From positions 1 to 57,059 of the forward strand of contig JAAESJ010000500.1 of assembly GCA_024229495.1 (NCBI GenBank): a DNA stretch of 57,059 nucleotides, given 5' to 3'. This DNA is from Verrucomicrobiaceae bacterium. GTDB taxonomy: Bacteria; Verrucomicrobiota; Verrucomicrobiia; Verrucomicrobiales; DEV007. Below, in pieces: positions 35,132-42,837 of this stretch. Position 1 is the stretch's first letter. Each line of letters begins with the position of its first letter. Made by a program: the position numbers and the translations under genes. The notes under the pieces are model-generated. The model had not been told where the DNA came from. It saw nothing but the letters and a program-made list of their open reading frames with translations, and did no database searches.

Positions 35132-36546
35132 TGCGAATGTCCTTGTTCCTTGCAGGTGTTATTTTTTTTCCTGCGAGCTTACCTGCAAAGCCGCCGATAC
35201 CAACGCCTGCTGATGCGCCGGTTCTGGGTGACTGGGATCCCTATCTGCTTAAGCAATTGTTGAGCGGAGGAAAATTGGGAAACGATGCGGGCATTAAGGA
35301 CATATTCGGGCGCGATGATTTCAGGGCATTGGTCAAGAAGCATGGGTTGAAGCTCTTCGGGGGACCAATGCTCGGAGACTTGAGCGACGTTGGCGGCGCG
35401 GTATGGCTGCGCACGCCGGCACCTGCTCGGGTTGAGATTCTGATTGGTGATGAGGTCAAGGCATCGGGAAATACCGTCAAGTCAGGTGACCTGGCAACTG
35501 TCCTCCGATTTGACGGGTTAAAGCCGCAGACTGAATACGCGTATGACATTGCTGTAGACGGTGAACGGGTATTCGGTGAGGAAGGGAGTCGACCGCGGTT
35601 CAGGACGTTTCCATCACGTGTTATGGTGTCACGGTTTGAGGTCTGCTTTGGGGGTGGTGCGCGCTATAATCATTCCAAGGAACGGATCTGGAATACGATC
35701 GCTGCACGAAAGCCCGCCGCCTTTCTCTGGTTGGGGGATAATCTCTACATTGATGACCCCAAGAGCAGGACCCGGCAGCGCACTTATTATTATCGGCGCC
35801 AGTTGCGTCCTGAATTCAGGCGCATGGTGGCCGCCAGTGCACAATATTCAATCTGGGATGATCATGATTTTGGAGCTAACGATGTTTCCGGCGGTATTGC
35901 CGTCGACAAACCTGAGTGGAAGCTGCCGGTTTGGCGCGTCTTCAAGGAGAACTGGTTGAATCCTGCATATGGTGGTGGTGAGAAACACCCGGGTTGCTGG
36001 TATTCATTCAATATAGGGGATGTGGATTTCTTCATGACCGACGGGCGATACTACCGGGATTTCAAGAAGGCGAAGACCATGCTGGGTGATGTGCAGAAGC
36101 GCTGGTTGCTGGATGCGCTGAAAGCCTCTAAGGCCACATTCAGGGTCATTGCTTCAGGCACCCTGTGGACCGAGCATGCCGACAAGGGAGGTGCTGATTC
36201 ATGGTGGGGCGTAAGGGAGGAGCGGGAGGAAATTCTCTCACTGATTGACCGCGAGAATATTGGTGGAGTGATTCTTCTCTCAGCGGATCGTCACCGGACC
36301 GATGTCTACCAGATTCATCGGCCAGATGGGTATACCCTTTATGAGTTTGAAACCTCAAAACTCACAAATGACCATACCCACGGCACCAAGAAGGAGGCCC
36401 TTTTTTCCTACAACAAGGGGAATTATTTCGGCTCGTTGAGCTTTGACCTGAATGGGGATGACCCGGTAATGACTTTTCGATGCATTACGATTGAAGGCAG
36501 GGAGGTTTATGCATTGCCATTAAAGAGGAGTGACCTGCAAAAATAG
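35131..36546 (+). CDS. PhoD-like phosphatase/phosphodiesterase
   Basis: A protein of about 471 residues with a signal peptide (MSLFLAGVIFFPASLPA). The metallophosphatase core of the alkaline phosphatase D family follows: WLGDNLYIDD, SIWDDHDFGANDVSGG, and LLSADRHRTDVY near the C-terminus. A fibronectin-like N-terminal domain (GAVWLRTPAPARVEILIGDE) precedes it, as in PhoD. Likely periplasmic or secreted hydrolysis of phosphate esters or diesters. The first ATG at 35131 and the second at 35137 are equally good starts. Convergent with the FAD protein, 6 bp apart. Confidence 0.9.
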   Translation: MRMSLFLAGVIFFPASLPAKPPIPTPADAPVLGDWDPYLLKQLLSGGKLGNDAGIKDIFGRDDFRALVKKHGLKLFGGPMLGDLSDVGGAVWLRTPAPARVEILIGDEVKASGNTVKSGDLATVLRFDGLKPQTEYAYDIAVDGERVFGEEGSRPRFRTFPSRVMVSRFEVCFGGGARYNHSKERIWNTIAARKPAAFLWLGDNLYIDDPKSRTRQRTYYYRRQLRPEFRRMVAASAQYSIWDDHDFGANDVSGGIAVDKPEWKLPVWRVFKENWLNPAYGGGEKHPGCWYSFNIGDVDFFMTDGRYYRDFKKAKTMLGDVQKRWLLDALKASKATFRVIASGTLWTEHADKGGADSWWGVREEREEILSLIDRENIGGVILLSADRHRTDVYQIHRPDGYTLYEFETSKLTNDHTHGTKKEALFSYNKGNYFGSLSFDLNGDDPVMTFRCITIEGREVYALPLKRSDLQK

Positions 36547-36552
36547 CGCTCT

Positions 36553-38163
36553 TCATTCATTGGCGGCAAGGGCACGGGCCACGCGCAGGCCGTCTGCTGC
36601 TGCCGAGAGGATACCTCCGGCATATCCGGCACCCTCGCCGGCCGGAAACAGGCCGCGGGCCGAGGGGCTTTGCATTGTTTGATCGCGGATGATACGCAAT
36701 GGTGAGGAGGAGCGTGTTTCAGAGGCTGTGAGAACGGCATCGCCACGGTTGAATCCCTTGATCTGCTTGGCAATACCGGTAACGGCTTCCTGCATGGTGC
36801 GAACCACGTAATCCGGCAGGCATTCACGCAGGTCGGTGAGGACGACCCCGGGTCGATAGGAAGGTTCAACTTTGCCCAGTTCCTTGGAGCTTACCCCCTT
36901 CATGAAGTCCCCGAGAAGTTGCGCAGGCGCCATGCCGCCCGCGCCTCCCAACCGGAAGGCGCGTTGTTCCAGTTCGCGCTGGAAGTTGATGCCGGCGAGG
37001 GGATGTTGGGTGTCGCCAAAGTCGGGGGGGGAAACCTCGACCATGAAACCTGCATTGGCATTGGCGTTGTCACGCGCGTAGCTGCTCATGCCGTTGGTAA
37101 CGATGAGGCCCGGGGATGAGGCGGAGGCGACGACCAGCCCGCCAGGGCACATGCAGAAGGAGTAACAGCTGCGTCCTTTCCTGCCGCGTCCGCGGCGCAC
37201 AAATTTATAAGGTGCTGCCCCTAGCCTGGGGTGCCCTTTGTCATCCCCGTAGAGAGACCGATCAATCATGGATTGAGGATGCTCGATGCGTGCACCCACC
37301 GAGAAAGGCTTGGATTCCATCGCAATGCCATGCGCGTGGAGCATTTCGAAGGTTTCCCTGGCACTGTGACCAACGGCCAGGATGACATTTTGTGTCTCAA
37401 TCTCATCGCCCTTTGAGGTGCGCAGTCCGCGCAGGGAGCCCTTCTCCAGGAGGATGTCATCGAGACGGGTTTCAAAACGGATCTCTCCTCCAAGATCGAG
37501 GATTTCCTGACGCAGGGAACGTAGCACAGAGATCAAGCGATCGGTCCCTATGTGAGGTTTTCCCTTGATCAGGATGTCTTCAGGCGCGCCATGCGCAGCA
37601 AGCTCCTCAAGTATGAACCTTACAGCCCCGTCGCGATCCCTGATACCGGTATAGAGCTTCCCGTCTGAGAAAGTGCCGGCCCCGCCTTCCCCAAACTGAA
37701 CGTTGGACTCGGGATCCACATCGCTTTCTCCACGCCAGGACCGGGTTACATCCCGTGCGCGCGGACCGGCGGCCTTGCCGCGTTCGAGGACAATGGGCTG
37801 CAGTCCTGCGCGAGCCAGAGTCAGTGCTGCAAAATAGCCGCAGGGGCCTGCCCCGATGATTACAGGCCTTATCCCGGTTTGTGCGGGGCCTTGAGGAGGA
37901 ACAAAGGCGATTTGCCTTGCAGGTCGCACATCCGGGCTTTTCGCAGAAGTAATAATTTGTTCTTCCTTATCGCCTGCATCGGCATGGATGGTGTAAATCA
38001 GCCGGATTGCACCATCCTCCTGTTTTCTGGCATCAATGGCCCGGCGGTGGATTTTCCAGCCTGCAAGTTGTCCGGAGTTAACGCGCAGCTTGCGCAGAAT
38101 CATCTTCTGCAGAGCTTCATCGTCATGATCGACAGGCAGTCGTATTTGTGAGATTTCAATCAA
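36553..38163 (-). CDS. FAD-dependent dehydrogenase (COG2509 type)
   Basis: A 536-residue cytoplasmic flavoprotein. The FAD-binding Rossmann motif is VIIGAGPCGYFAALTLARAG, followed by VLERGKAAGPRARDV, VQFGEGGAGTFSDGKLYTG and ETRSSSPLRIIRD; the C-terminal FAD contact is GLFPAGEGAGYAGGI. This fits the uncharacterised COG2509 dehydrogenases. An N-terminal domain of about 95 residues is typical of the family. Start is TTG 38163; no ATG preserves that domain. Substrate unknown. Confidence 0.9.
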   Translation of the reverse strand: MIEISQIRLPVDHDDEALQKMILRKLRVNSGQLAGWKIHRRAIDARKQEDGAIRLIYTIHADAGDKEEQIITSAKSPDVRPARQIAFVPPQGPAQTGIRPVIIGAGPCGYFAALTLARAGLQPIVLERGKAAGPRARDVTRSWRGESDVDPESNVQFGEGGAGTFSDGKLYTGIRDRDGAVRFILEELAAHGAPEDILIKGKPHIGTDRLISVLRSLRQEILDLGGEIRFETRLDDILLEKGSLRGLRTSKGDEIETQNVILAVGHSARETFEMLHAHGIAMESKPFSVGARIEHPQSMIDRSLYGDDKGHPRLGAAPYKFVRRGRGRKGRSCYSFCMCPGGLVVASASSPGLIVTNGMSSYARDNANANAGFMVEVSPPDFGDTQHPLAGINFQRELEQRAFRLGGAGGMAPAQLLGDFMKGVSSKELGKVEPSYRPGVVLTDLRECLPDYVVRTMQEAVTGIAKQIKGFNRGDAVLTASETRSSSPLRIIRDQTMQSPSARGLFPAGEGAGYAGGILSAAADGLRVARALAANE

Positions 38164-38290
38164 AGTGGCTCAATATGCAGGCAGTAGCGGGCTTTGTCAT
38201 TGAGGCATTCGTTCTTGCCTTTCTGCGGCGGATATCATCAATTGCACTCAGGGGCCATGTGATGAGCCTGCCATTACAAGCCCGAAAAAT

Positions 38291-39265
38291 ATGCCCGAGG
38301 TCATTACATTCAAGCCGCTTTACATGGAGCGGGTCTGGGGAGGGCGAAAACTGGAGACGCATTATGGGCGCCATTTGCCTGATGAGGGCAAGCCTTTTGG
38401 GGAATCATGGGAGGTGGTTGACCGGGAGGGTGAGCAGAGCGTCGTGGAAGGCGGTGAGTTTGCGGGCAAGAGCTTGCACGAGTTGTGGAGCAGTCACCGT
38501 GAACAGATTTTCGGTTGGGGATTGCCGAGTTCTGAGCGGTTCCCCCTGTTATTGAAAATCCTTGACGCCGGTGAACGGCTTTCAGTGCAGGTGCACCCCC
38601 CGGCGGATGTTGCACGTCACCTTGGAGGTGAGCCAAAAACCGAGATGTGGTATGTTGCCCATGCCGATCCCGGGGCAGAGATCTTTGCCGGGCTCTGCGC
38701 CGGGGTTACAAGGGAGGCATTCGAACGTGGTTCCCGTGAGGGGATTGCGGCAAGCCAGGTTCATCGCATCGCGGTCAGTCCTGGCGATTTCATTTTTATT
38801 CCCAGTGGCCGGTTGCATGCGATTGGAGGCGGGTTGGTGATCTTTGAGGTCCAGGAAAACAGTGATACCACCTACCGGGTTTATGATTGGGGGCGTGACG
38901 GGCTTGACGGCGTGCCACGTGAATTGCACGTCAGTGAGTCCATGCAATGCATTGACTTTACTGATTATGAACCGGGTCCTGGAGTGGCAAAAGGGGATCT
39001 CCTCGTTAATTGTCCACAGTTCAGGGTGGAGCGGTGGAAGTTGACGGCGGGAGAGGGGCGTGTGGCGGGTCGCAATGGAAGATTTGCGCTGCTTGCGGTT
39101 GTTGATGGATTGCTGCGTTGCGGGGAAAGGAATTTTGCTGCGGGTGATTTTTTCCTGGTGCCTGTGGGCTGCGAGGTGAACCTGGTGACAGATGAAGGGG
39201 CAATATTGCTTCATGTCACGCTTCCACCCACCCAGGAGGCACCTTCTTTTTCCCCTGACTGTTGA
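38291..39265 (+). CDS. manA: Mannose-6-phosphate isomerase, class I
   Basis: A 324-residue cupin enzyme that interconverts mannose-6-phosphate and fructose-6-phosphate. Seen are LYMERVWGGRKLE, the zinc-binding stretch VQVHPPADVA with KTEMWYV, and GDFIFIPSGRLHAIGGGLVIFEVQENSDTTYRVYDW. The last His/Glu group completes the metal site. Length fits the short bacterial class I form. ATG 38291. It lies 127 bp from the divergent FAD gene. Confidence 0.93.
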   Translation: MPEVITFKPLYMERVWGGRKLETHYGRHLPDEGKPFGESWEVVDREGEQSVVEGGEFAGKSLHELWSSHREQIFGWGLPSSERFPLLLKILDAGERLSVQVHPPADVARHLGGEPKTEMWYVAHADPGAEIFAGLCAGVTREAFERGSREGIAASQVHRIAVSPGDFIFIPSGRLHAIGGGLVIFEVQENSDTTYRVYDWGRDGLDGVPRELHVSESMQCIDFTDYEPGPGVAKGDLLVNCPQFRVERWKLTAGEGRVAGRNGRFALLAVVDGLLRCGERNFAAGDFFLVPVGCEVNLVTDEGAILLHVTLPPTQEAPSFSPDC

Positions 39266-39338
39266 GTGATGTCATGTTGTTGGGCAACCGGTCAAAAATA
39301 ACGTTTTTGTTTCTCTCTCCATCCAATAAGATAATGAA

Positions 39339-40700
39339 GTGAAGAAGGCTGCCTATATTGCATTTTTCATTGCCTTGATCCTCCTGATTCCGTTTGGGGT
39401 CCAGCAGTTGATCAGTTATCGGCAATTGCCCAGCTCGATTACCATCGCGACCGGAAAAGAGGGAGGGCGGTATAAAGTTATTGCCAAGGCCCTTGGTGCT
39501 GAGATTAAGGAAAAATACGGAATTGAAGTCCACTACAGATACTCTCCCGGTTCAGAGAGCAATATAAGATACGTCGAGGAGGGGAAGGCGGATTTTGCCT
39601 TGTTCCAGCCTAACGTAATGACGGGCAGGGGTAATTATTCGAACGTTCGGATGGTTGCCAATGTTTTTCCCGAGGTTGTTGTTTGTCATGTGACTAAGGA
39701 TTTATCCTATGACCCATTCCTGGGAAATCCTGTGAAAGGAGAAAAGACCACCATTGCAGTTGGGGAGGAGGGTTCAGGAGATGTGGTGACAAGCGCGGCA
39801 ATTCTGGACTATTTCAAAGGCGCATCATTGCAGCAGGAGCGTCTCTTGTTGAATTACCAGGGAATTGTTAAGGGGTTTAAAGCAGGGGATATTGACTTTG
39901 CCATTGTGACATCGGAAGAGAATGCTCCGATCCAAAAAGAGATTGCCGGGCAGGGAACAACAAAGATCATAAGCCTGCCATTTGCCGATTCCTTCGTGGC
40001 GAGAAACCCGGATTTCCACAAATACAGCATTCCCAGCGGGTTCTATGGGGTTTGGCCAAGGCCATACCCGGAACAGGACACAACAACCATTGCAATCAAT
40101 GCGCAGTTGATCACGGCTGCCGGGGTGAGTTCGTCAATGGTAACCGCAGTAGCAGGAATATTGATGGATCCTGAGTTTCTTGTAAGGAACAAGCTGAGTG
40201 ACTTGAGGACAAGGGGTGAGGCTTATGCCCGGGCAACACCGTCCCTGCCCTTCCACTCCGGGGCTGACCATTTTTATGATCCTGAGCTGAAACCTTTGCT
40301 TAACCCGGATTTTGTGGACTCTACCGAGAGCCTGCGATCCTTCTTTGTTTCTATTCTCATAGCATTTTACCTGTTCTTTCGCTGGCTGAAGAACAGGCGA
40401 AGGAGACAATCTGAACATTTTCTTGATAAGTTCCTTCGGAGGTTGCTGAACATTGAAAAGGATCAGGTTGAACTTGATGAGCAAGGTTCAAGCGGGGATG
40501 AAATCGTGCAATTGGAGAAGCTTCTTGATGAGGTTACTGCCTTGCGCAGGGAGGCTTTGACCTCATTCAGTGTAAATGATTTTCGCGATGATTCAGGGAT
40601 GGAGTGTTTCCTGATGCTTTCCAGTTCATTGAGTGAGAAAATCAATGCCAAGCTTACCCGCCAGCGACTCTGCCATGAGATTTCCAGGCTCGGAAAATAG
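39339..40700 (+). CDS. TAXI-type solute-binding protein with cytoplasmic tail
   Basis: A 453-residue protein starting at GTG 39339. An N-terminal hydrophobic segment (AAYIAFFIALILLIPFGV) is followed by a TAXI ligand-binding domain (SSITIATGKEGGRYKVIAKALG). A second transmembrane helix comes near residues 330-345 (SFFVSILIAFYLFFRWL), then a basic patch KNRRRR and a helical tail of about 100 residues. TAXI proteins normally serve TRAP transporters, but no DctQ/DctM-type permease is adjacent. The two-helix layout, with a periplasmic sensor and a cytoplasmic helix, looks more like a receptor than a free binding protein. Confidence 0.85.
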   Translation: MKKAAYIAFFIALILLIPFGVQQLISYRQLPSSITIATGKEGGRYKVIAKALGAEIKEKYGIEVHYRYSPGSESNIRYVEEGKADFALFQPNVMTGRGNYSNVRMVANVFPEVVVCHVTKDLSYDPFLGNPVKGEKTTIAVGEEGSGDVVTSAAILDYFKGASLQQERLLLNYQGIVKGFKAGDIDFAIVTSEENAPIQKEIAGQGTTKIISLPFADSFVARNPDFHKYSIPSGFYGVWPRPYPEQDTTTIAINAQLITAAGVSSSMVTAVAGILMDPEFLVRNKLSDLRTRGEAYARATPSLPFHSGADHFYDPELKPLLNPDFVDSTESLRSFFVSILIAFYLFFRWLKNRRRRQSEHFLDKFLRRLLNIEKDQVELDEQGSSGDEIVQLEKLLDEVTALRREALTSFSVNDFRDDSGMECFLMLSSSLSEKINAKLTRQRLCHEISRLGK

Positions 40701-40716
40701 TCCTTGGCGATTGCCT

Positions 40717-40732
40717 GTCCCTCTTACAGGGA
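40717..40732. terminator. Weak hairpin between convergent TAXI and selA genes
   Basis: TCCCT at 40718-40722 pairs with AGGGA at 40728-40732 around CTTAC, in the 49-bp gap between two convergent stops. A G-T pair can lengthen the stem by one. There is no strong T-run, so it is only a possible bidirectional terminator. Confidence 0.25.
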
Positions 40733-40749
40733 TCGTTCTTGCCGGTGTG

Positions 40750-42126
40750 TTAGTCCTGCTTCTCGAGGAGCGGGCTTAATGCTTTACGGATAGCCTCGGA
40801 GAGGTCTTTGTCCTGACGGGAGAATACCGTACGCAGGTCAATACGGTAGAGTTTGTCAGCGGTGTATCCCATGACCGGCACCTCTCCAAAGCGCAGACGC
40901 TTGGCGATTGCGGTCAGCGACATTTTTTCAGGCTCAATGTCAAGGGTGACGGAGGGTATGGCAGATCGGGGCATTGTCCCGCCGCCGATTCGCGCCTCGC
41001 TGTTTCCAACGGAAATCTTCGCGGGCAGGTCGTTGATGGAGGAAACGATATTTTCAGCCCGGTCACGCAGTGTTTCAACCGGTGTGGAAAGCATATTGAG
41101 CAGGGGAACATCAGTATTGCCCTCGAGGTAGGCGGTGGTCACCTCCTCAAGCATGGAGAGGATGAGCTTGTCGCAGCGCAGTGCCCGGTAGAAAGGTTCC
41201 TTCTTGATGCCGGCGATCAGGTCTGCACGCCCGGCAATGATGCCTGCCTGTGGGCCTCCCAGCAATTTGTCGCCACTGAAGCAGACAAGGTCGACGCCCT
41301 GGGCCATGATTTCTGCGGGGGTGGGCTCGTGCTCAACCGGGCCAAATTCCTCGGTGTTGACCACGGCACCGCTACCAAGGTCCTCACAGAACGGGATTCC
41401 CTTTTCTCTGGCCAGTGCGGAAAGCTCAGTGGTCTGTGCATTCTCCACAAATCCTCCCATGAAAAAATTGCTCTGGTGGACCTTGAGGATCATGGCGGTC
41501 TCCTCAGAGATTGCTTCACGATAATCAGAAAGGGTGGTTTTGTTGGTGGTGCCGATTTCATGAAGCGTGGCACCACTGGCGAGCAGGATGTCGGGGATGC
41601 GGAAGCCGCCGCCGATCTCGACAAGCTGGCTGCGCGAGATAATCACCCGGTGGCGTCCTTCACGCACCAGATGGCGGAGGATGATGACCAGAGCAGAGGC
41701 ACAGTTGTTGACTGAGGTGGCAGCCTCGGCGGCACACAGGTGAGCCAGGGATTGCTCCAGGAAACCGGCCCGCTTGCCGCGCTCACCGGTGTTGAGGTCG
41801 AGCTCAAGGTTGTTGTAACTGGTGGCAATCGCGGTGAGTTTTTCCGCAATTCTCTCGGGCAGGGGCGAGCGGCCAAGGTTGGTGTGGATGAGCACGCCAG
41901 TGCCGTTAATTACGGCAGCTAGGCGGGTGCGGGAAAGGGCATTCAGCTTCCTGTTGACCTGTTGCACAACTTCATCAAAGGGAGGGATATCCTCCTCGTT
42001 GTTTCTTAAGTCTTTAATTTCCTCGCGCACGGTGGCCAGCACGACAGGCCTTGGCAGGCGATCATGCCCACCAAGTGCCTGCAAAATCTTCTCGATGGCC
42101 GGCAGTCTGCTCAGGTCTTTACCCAT
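40750..42126 (-). CDS. selA: L-seryl-tRNA(Sec) selenium transferase
   Basis: A 458-residue PLP enzyme that turns seryl-tRNA(Sec) into selenocysteinyl-tRNA(Sec). The PLP lysine is in VCFSGDKLLGGPQAGIIAGR. The N-terminal domain (LSRLPAIEKILQAL) and the block VINGTGVLIHTNLGRSPLP are typical. Full length and intact. selB, selD and tRNA-Sec are not in the window, and I see no ORF interrupted by an in-frame TGA. It is divergent from the triple zinc-ribbon gene across a 135-bp region with a 23-bp palindrome. Confidence 0.95.
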   Translation of the reverse strand: MGKDLSRLPAIEKILQALGGHDRLPRPVVLATVREEIKDLRNNEEDIPPFDEVVQQVNRKLNALSRTRLAAVINGTGVLIHTNLGRSPLPERIAEKLTAIATSYNNLELDLNTGERGKRAGFLEQSLAHLCAAEAATSVNNCASALVIILRHLVREGRHRVIISRSQLVEIGGGFRIPDILLASGATLHEIGTTNKTTLSDYREAISEETAMILKVHQSNFFMGGFVENAQTTELSALAREKGIPFCEDLGSGAVVNTEEFGPVEHEPTPAEIMAQGVDLVCFSGDKLLGGPQAGIIAGRADLIAGIKKEPFYRALRCDKLILSMLEEVTTAYLEGNTDVPLLNMLSTPVETLRDRAENIVSSINDLPAKISVGNSEARIGGGTMPRSAIPSVTLDIEPEKMSLTAIAKRLRFGEVPVMGYTADKLYRIDLRTVFSRQDKDLSEAIRKALSPLLEKQD

Positions 42127-42192
42127 GGCGAAATGACACCATGTGCCATAATCAGGGATACTGCCAGCACGATCCTTTTGTTTCCTGTCCTG

Positions 42193-42215
42193 TTATTCTT
42201 GGTAACCAAGAATAA
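42193..42215. promoter_or_regulatory. 23-bp perfect palindrome between selA and zinc-ribbon gene
   Basis: The arms are TTATTCTTGGT (42193-42203) and ACCAAGAATAA (42205-42215) around one central A. All 11 pairs match. A one-base centre and no T-run on either side argue against a terminator and for a dimeric-repressor operator. It lies 67 bp from the selA start and 46 bp from the zinc-ribbon start, so it could control both. Confidence 0.6.
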
Positions 42216-42261
42216 AATTCGAGTAACGGGCCCTGAGGCCGTAGGATGAAGTAACGTAAGA

Positions 42262-42786
42262 ATGCGTATTCAGTGTCCAGCTTGTTTCATTGATGTCGAG
42301 GCACCCTATGCCAGGGGCGGTGATAAGGGGCAGTGTGCAAGTTGCGGGGCAGATTTTATTGTTCCGGAAGGCTCCGATGACGATCATGAGATAATCGTTC
42401 CCGATAAGTTGCCACTTGCGGAAATTGATTGTCCGGTGTGCTCGACTGTTGTCAGGGTGAGTGAGGAGAACATCGGAAAGAAGGGGCGCTGTGAGAGGTG
42501 TGACTCAAAATTCATTGTCCCGGAAAACGCCGGTAATGAGGTTGAAATCCTTGAGCGTGGTCAGTTGCCGATATCCGAATTGAACTGTCCGGTATGTTCG
42601 ACTGTGGTCAGGGTGAGTTGGGTCAATATCGGCAAGAAGGGACGGTGTGAGGGGTGCGATTCAAAGTTTGTCGTGCCGGAGTGTCCGGGCGGAGAAGTGG
42701 AAATCCTTGAGAGTTGTGGTGTTCCTTCCGGTGAAAGTCTCCAGCAACCTGAGCCAGAGGTTACAACCAAACAGTCAGAGGAATAA
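42262..42786 (+). CDS. Triple tandem zinc-ribbon protein, unknown function
   Basis: A 174-residue protein made of three consecutive modules of 52-53 residues and an acidic tail. Each module has a zinc ribbon with two CxxC knuckles: CPAC/CASC, CPVC/CERC, CPVC/CEGC. Each ends in a short acidic linker (EVEILE). Modules 2 and 3 are much closer to each other than to module 1. No membrane segment or catalytic domain is seen. It may bind nucleic acid or protein. Start ATG 42262. Confidence 0.75.
   Translation: MRIQCPACFIDVEAPYARGGDKGQCASCGADFIVPEGSDDDHEIIVPDKLPLAEIDCPVCSTVVRVSEENIGKKGRCERCDSKFIVPENAGNEVEILERGQLPISELNCPVCSTVVRVSWVNIGKKGRCEGCDSKFVVPECPGGEVEILESCGVPSGESLQQPEPEVTTKQSEE
42421..42732 (+). 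repeat. Two tandem 156-bp coding repeats
   Basis: Two 52-codon units, 42421-42576 and 42577-42732, encode modules 2 and 3 of the zinc-ribbon protein. Stretches such as CAGGGTGAGT and GTTGTCAGG/GTGGTCAGG, and the whole CPVCSTVVRVS block, are near-identical. The first unit (42262-42420, 159 bp) is more divergent, so the second duplication is the younger. Confidence 0.75.
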
Positions 42787-42837
42787 AAAAATCGACTGGC
42801 GGCTTGCCTGATACTGTGGCTTTTATGACATGGTAAA

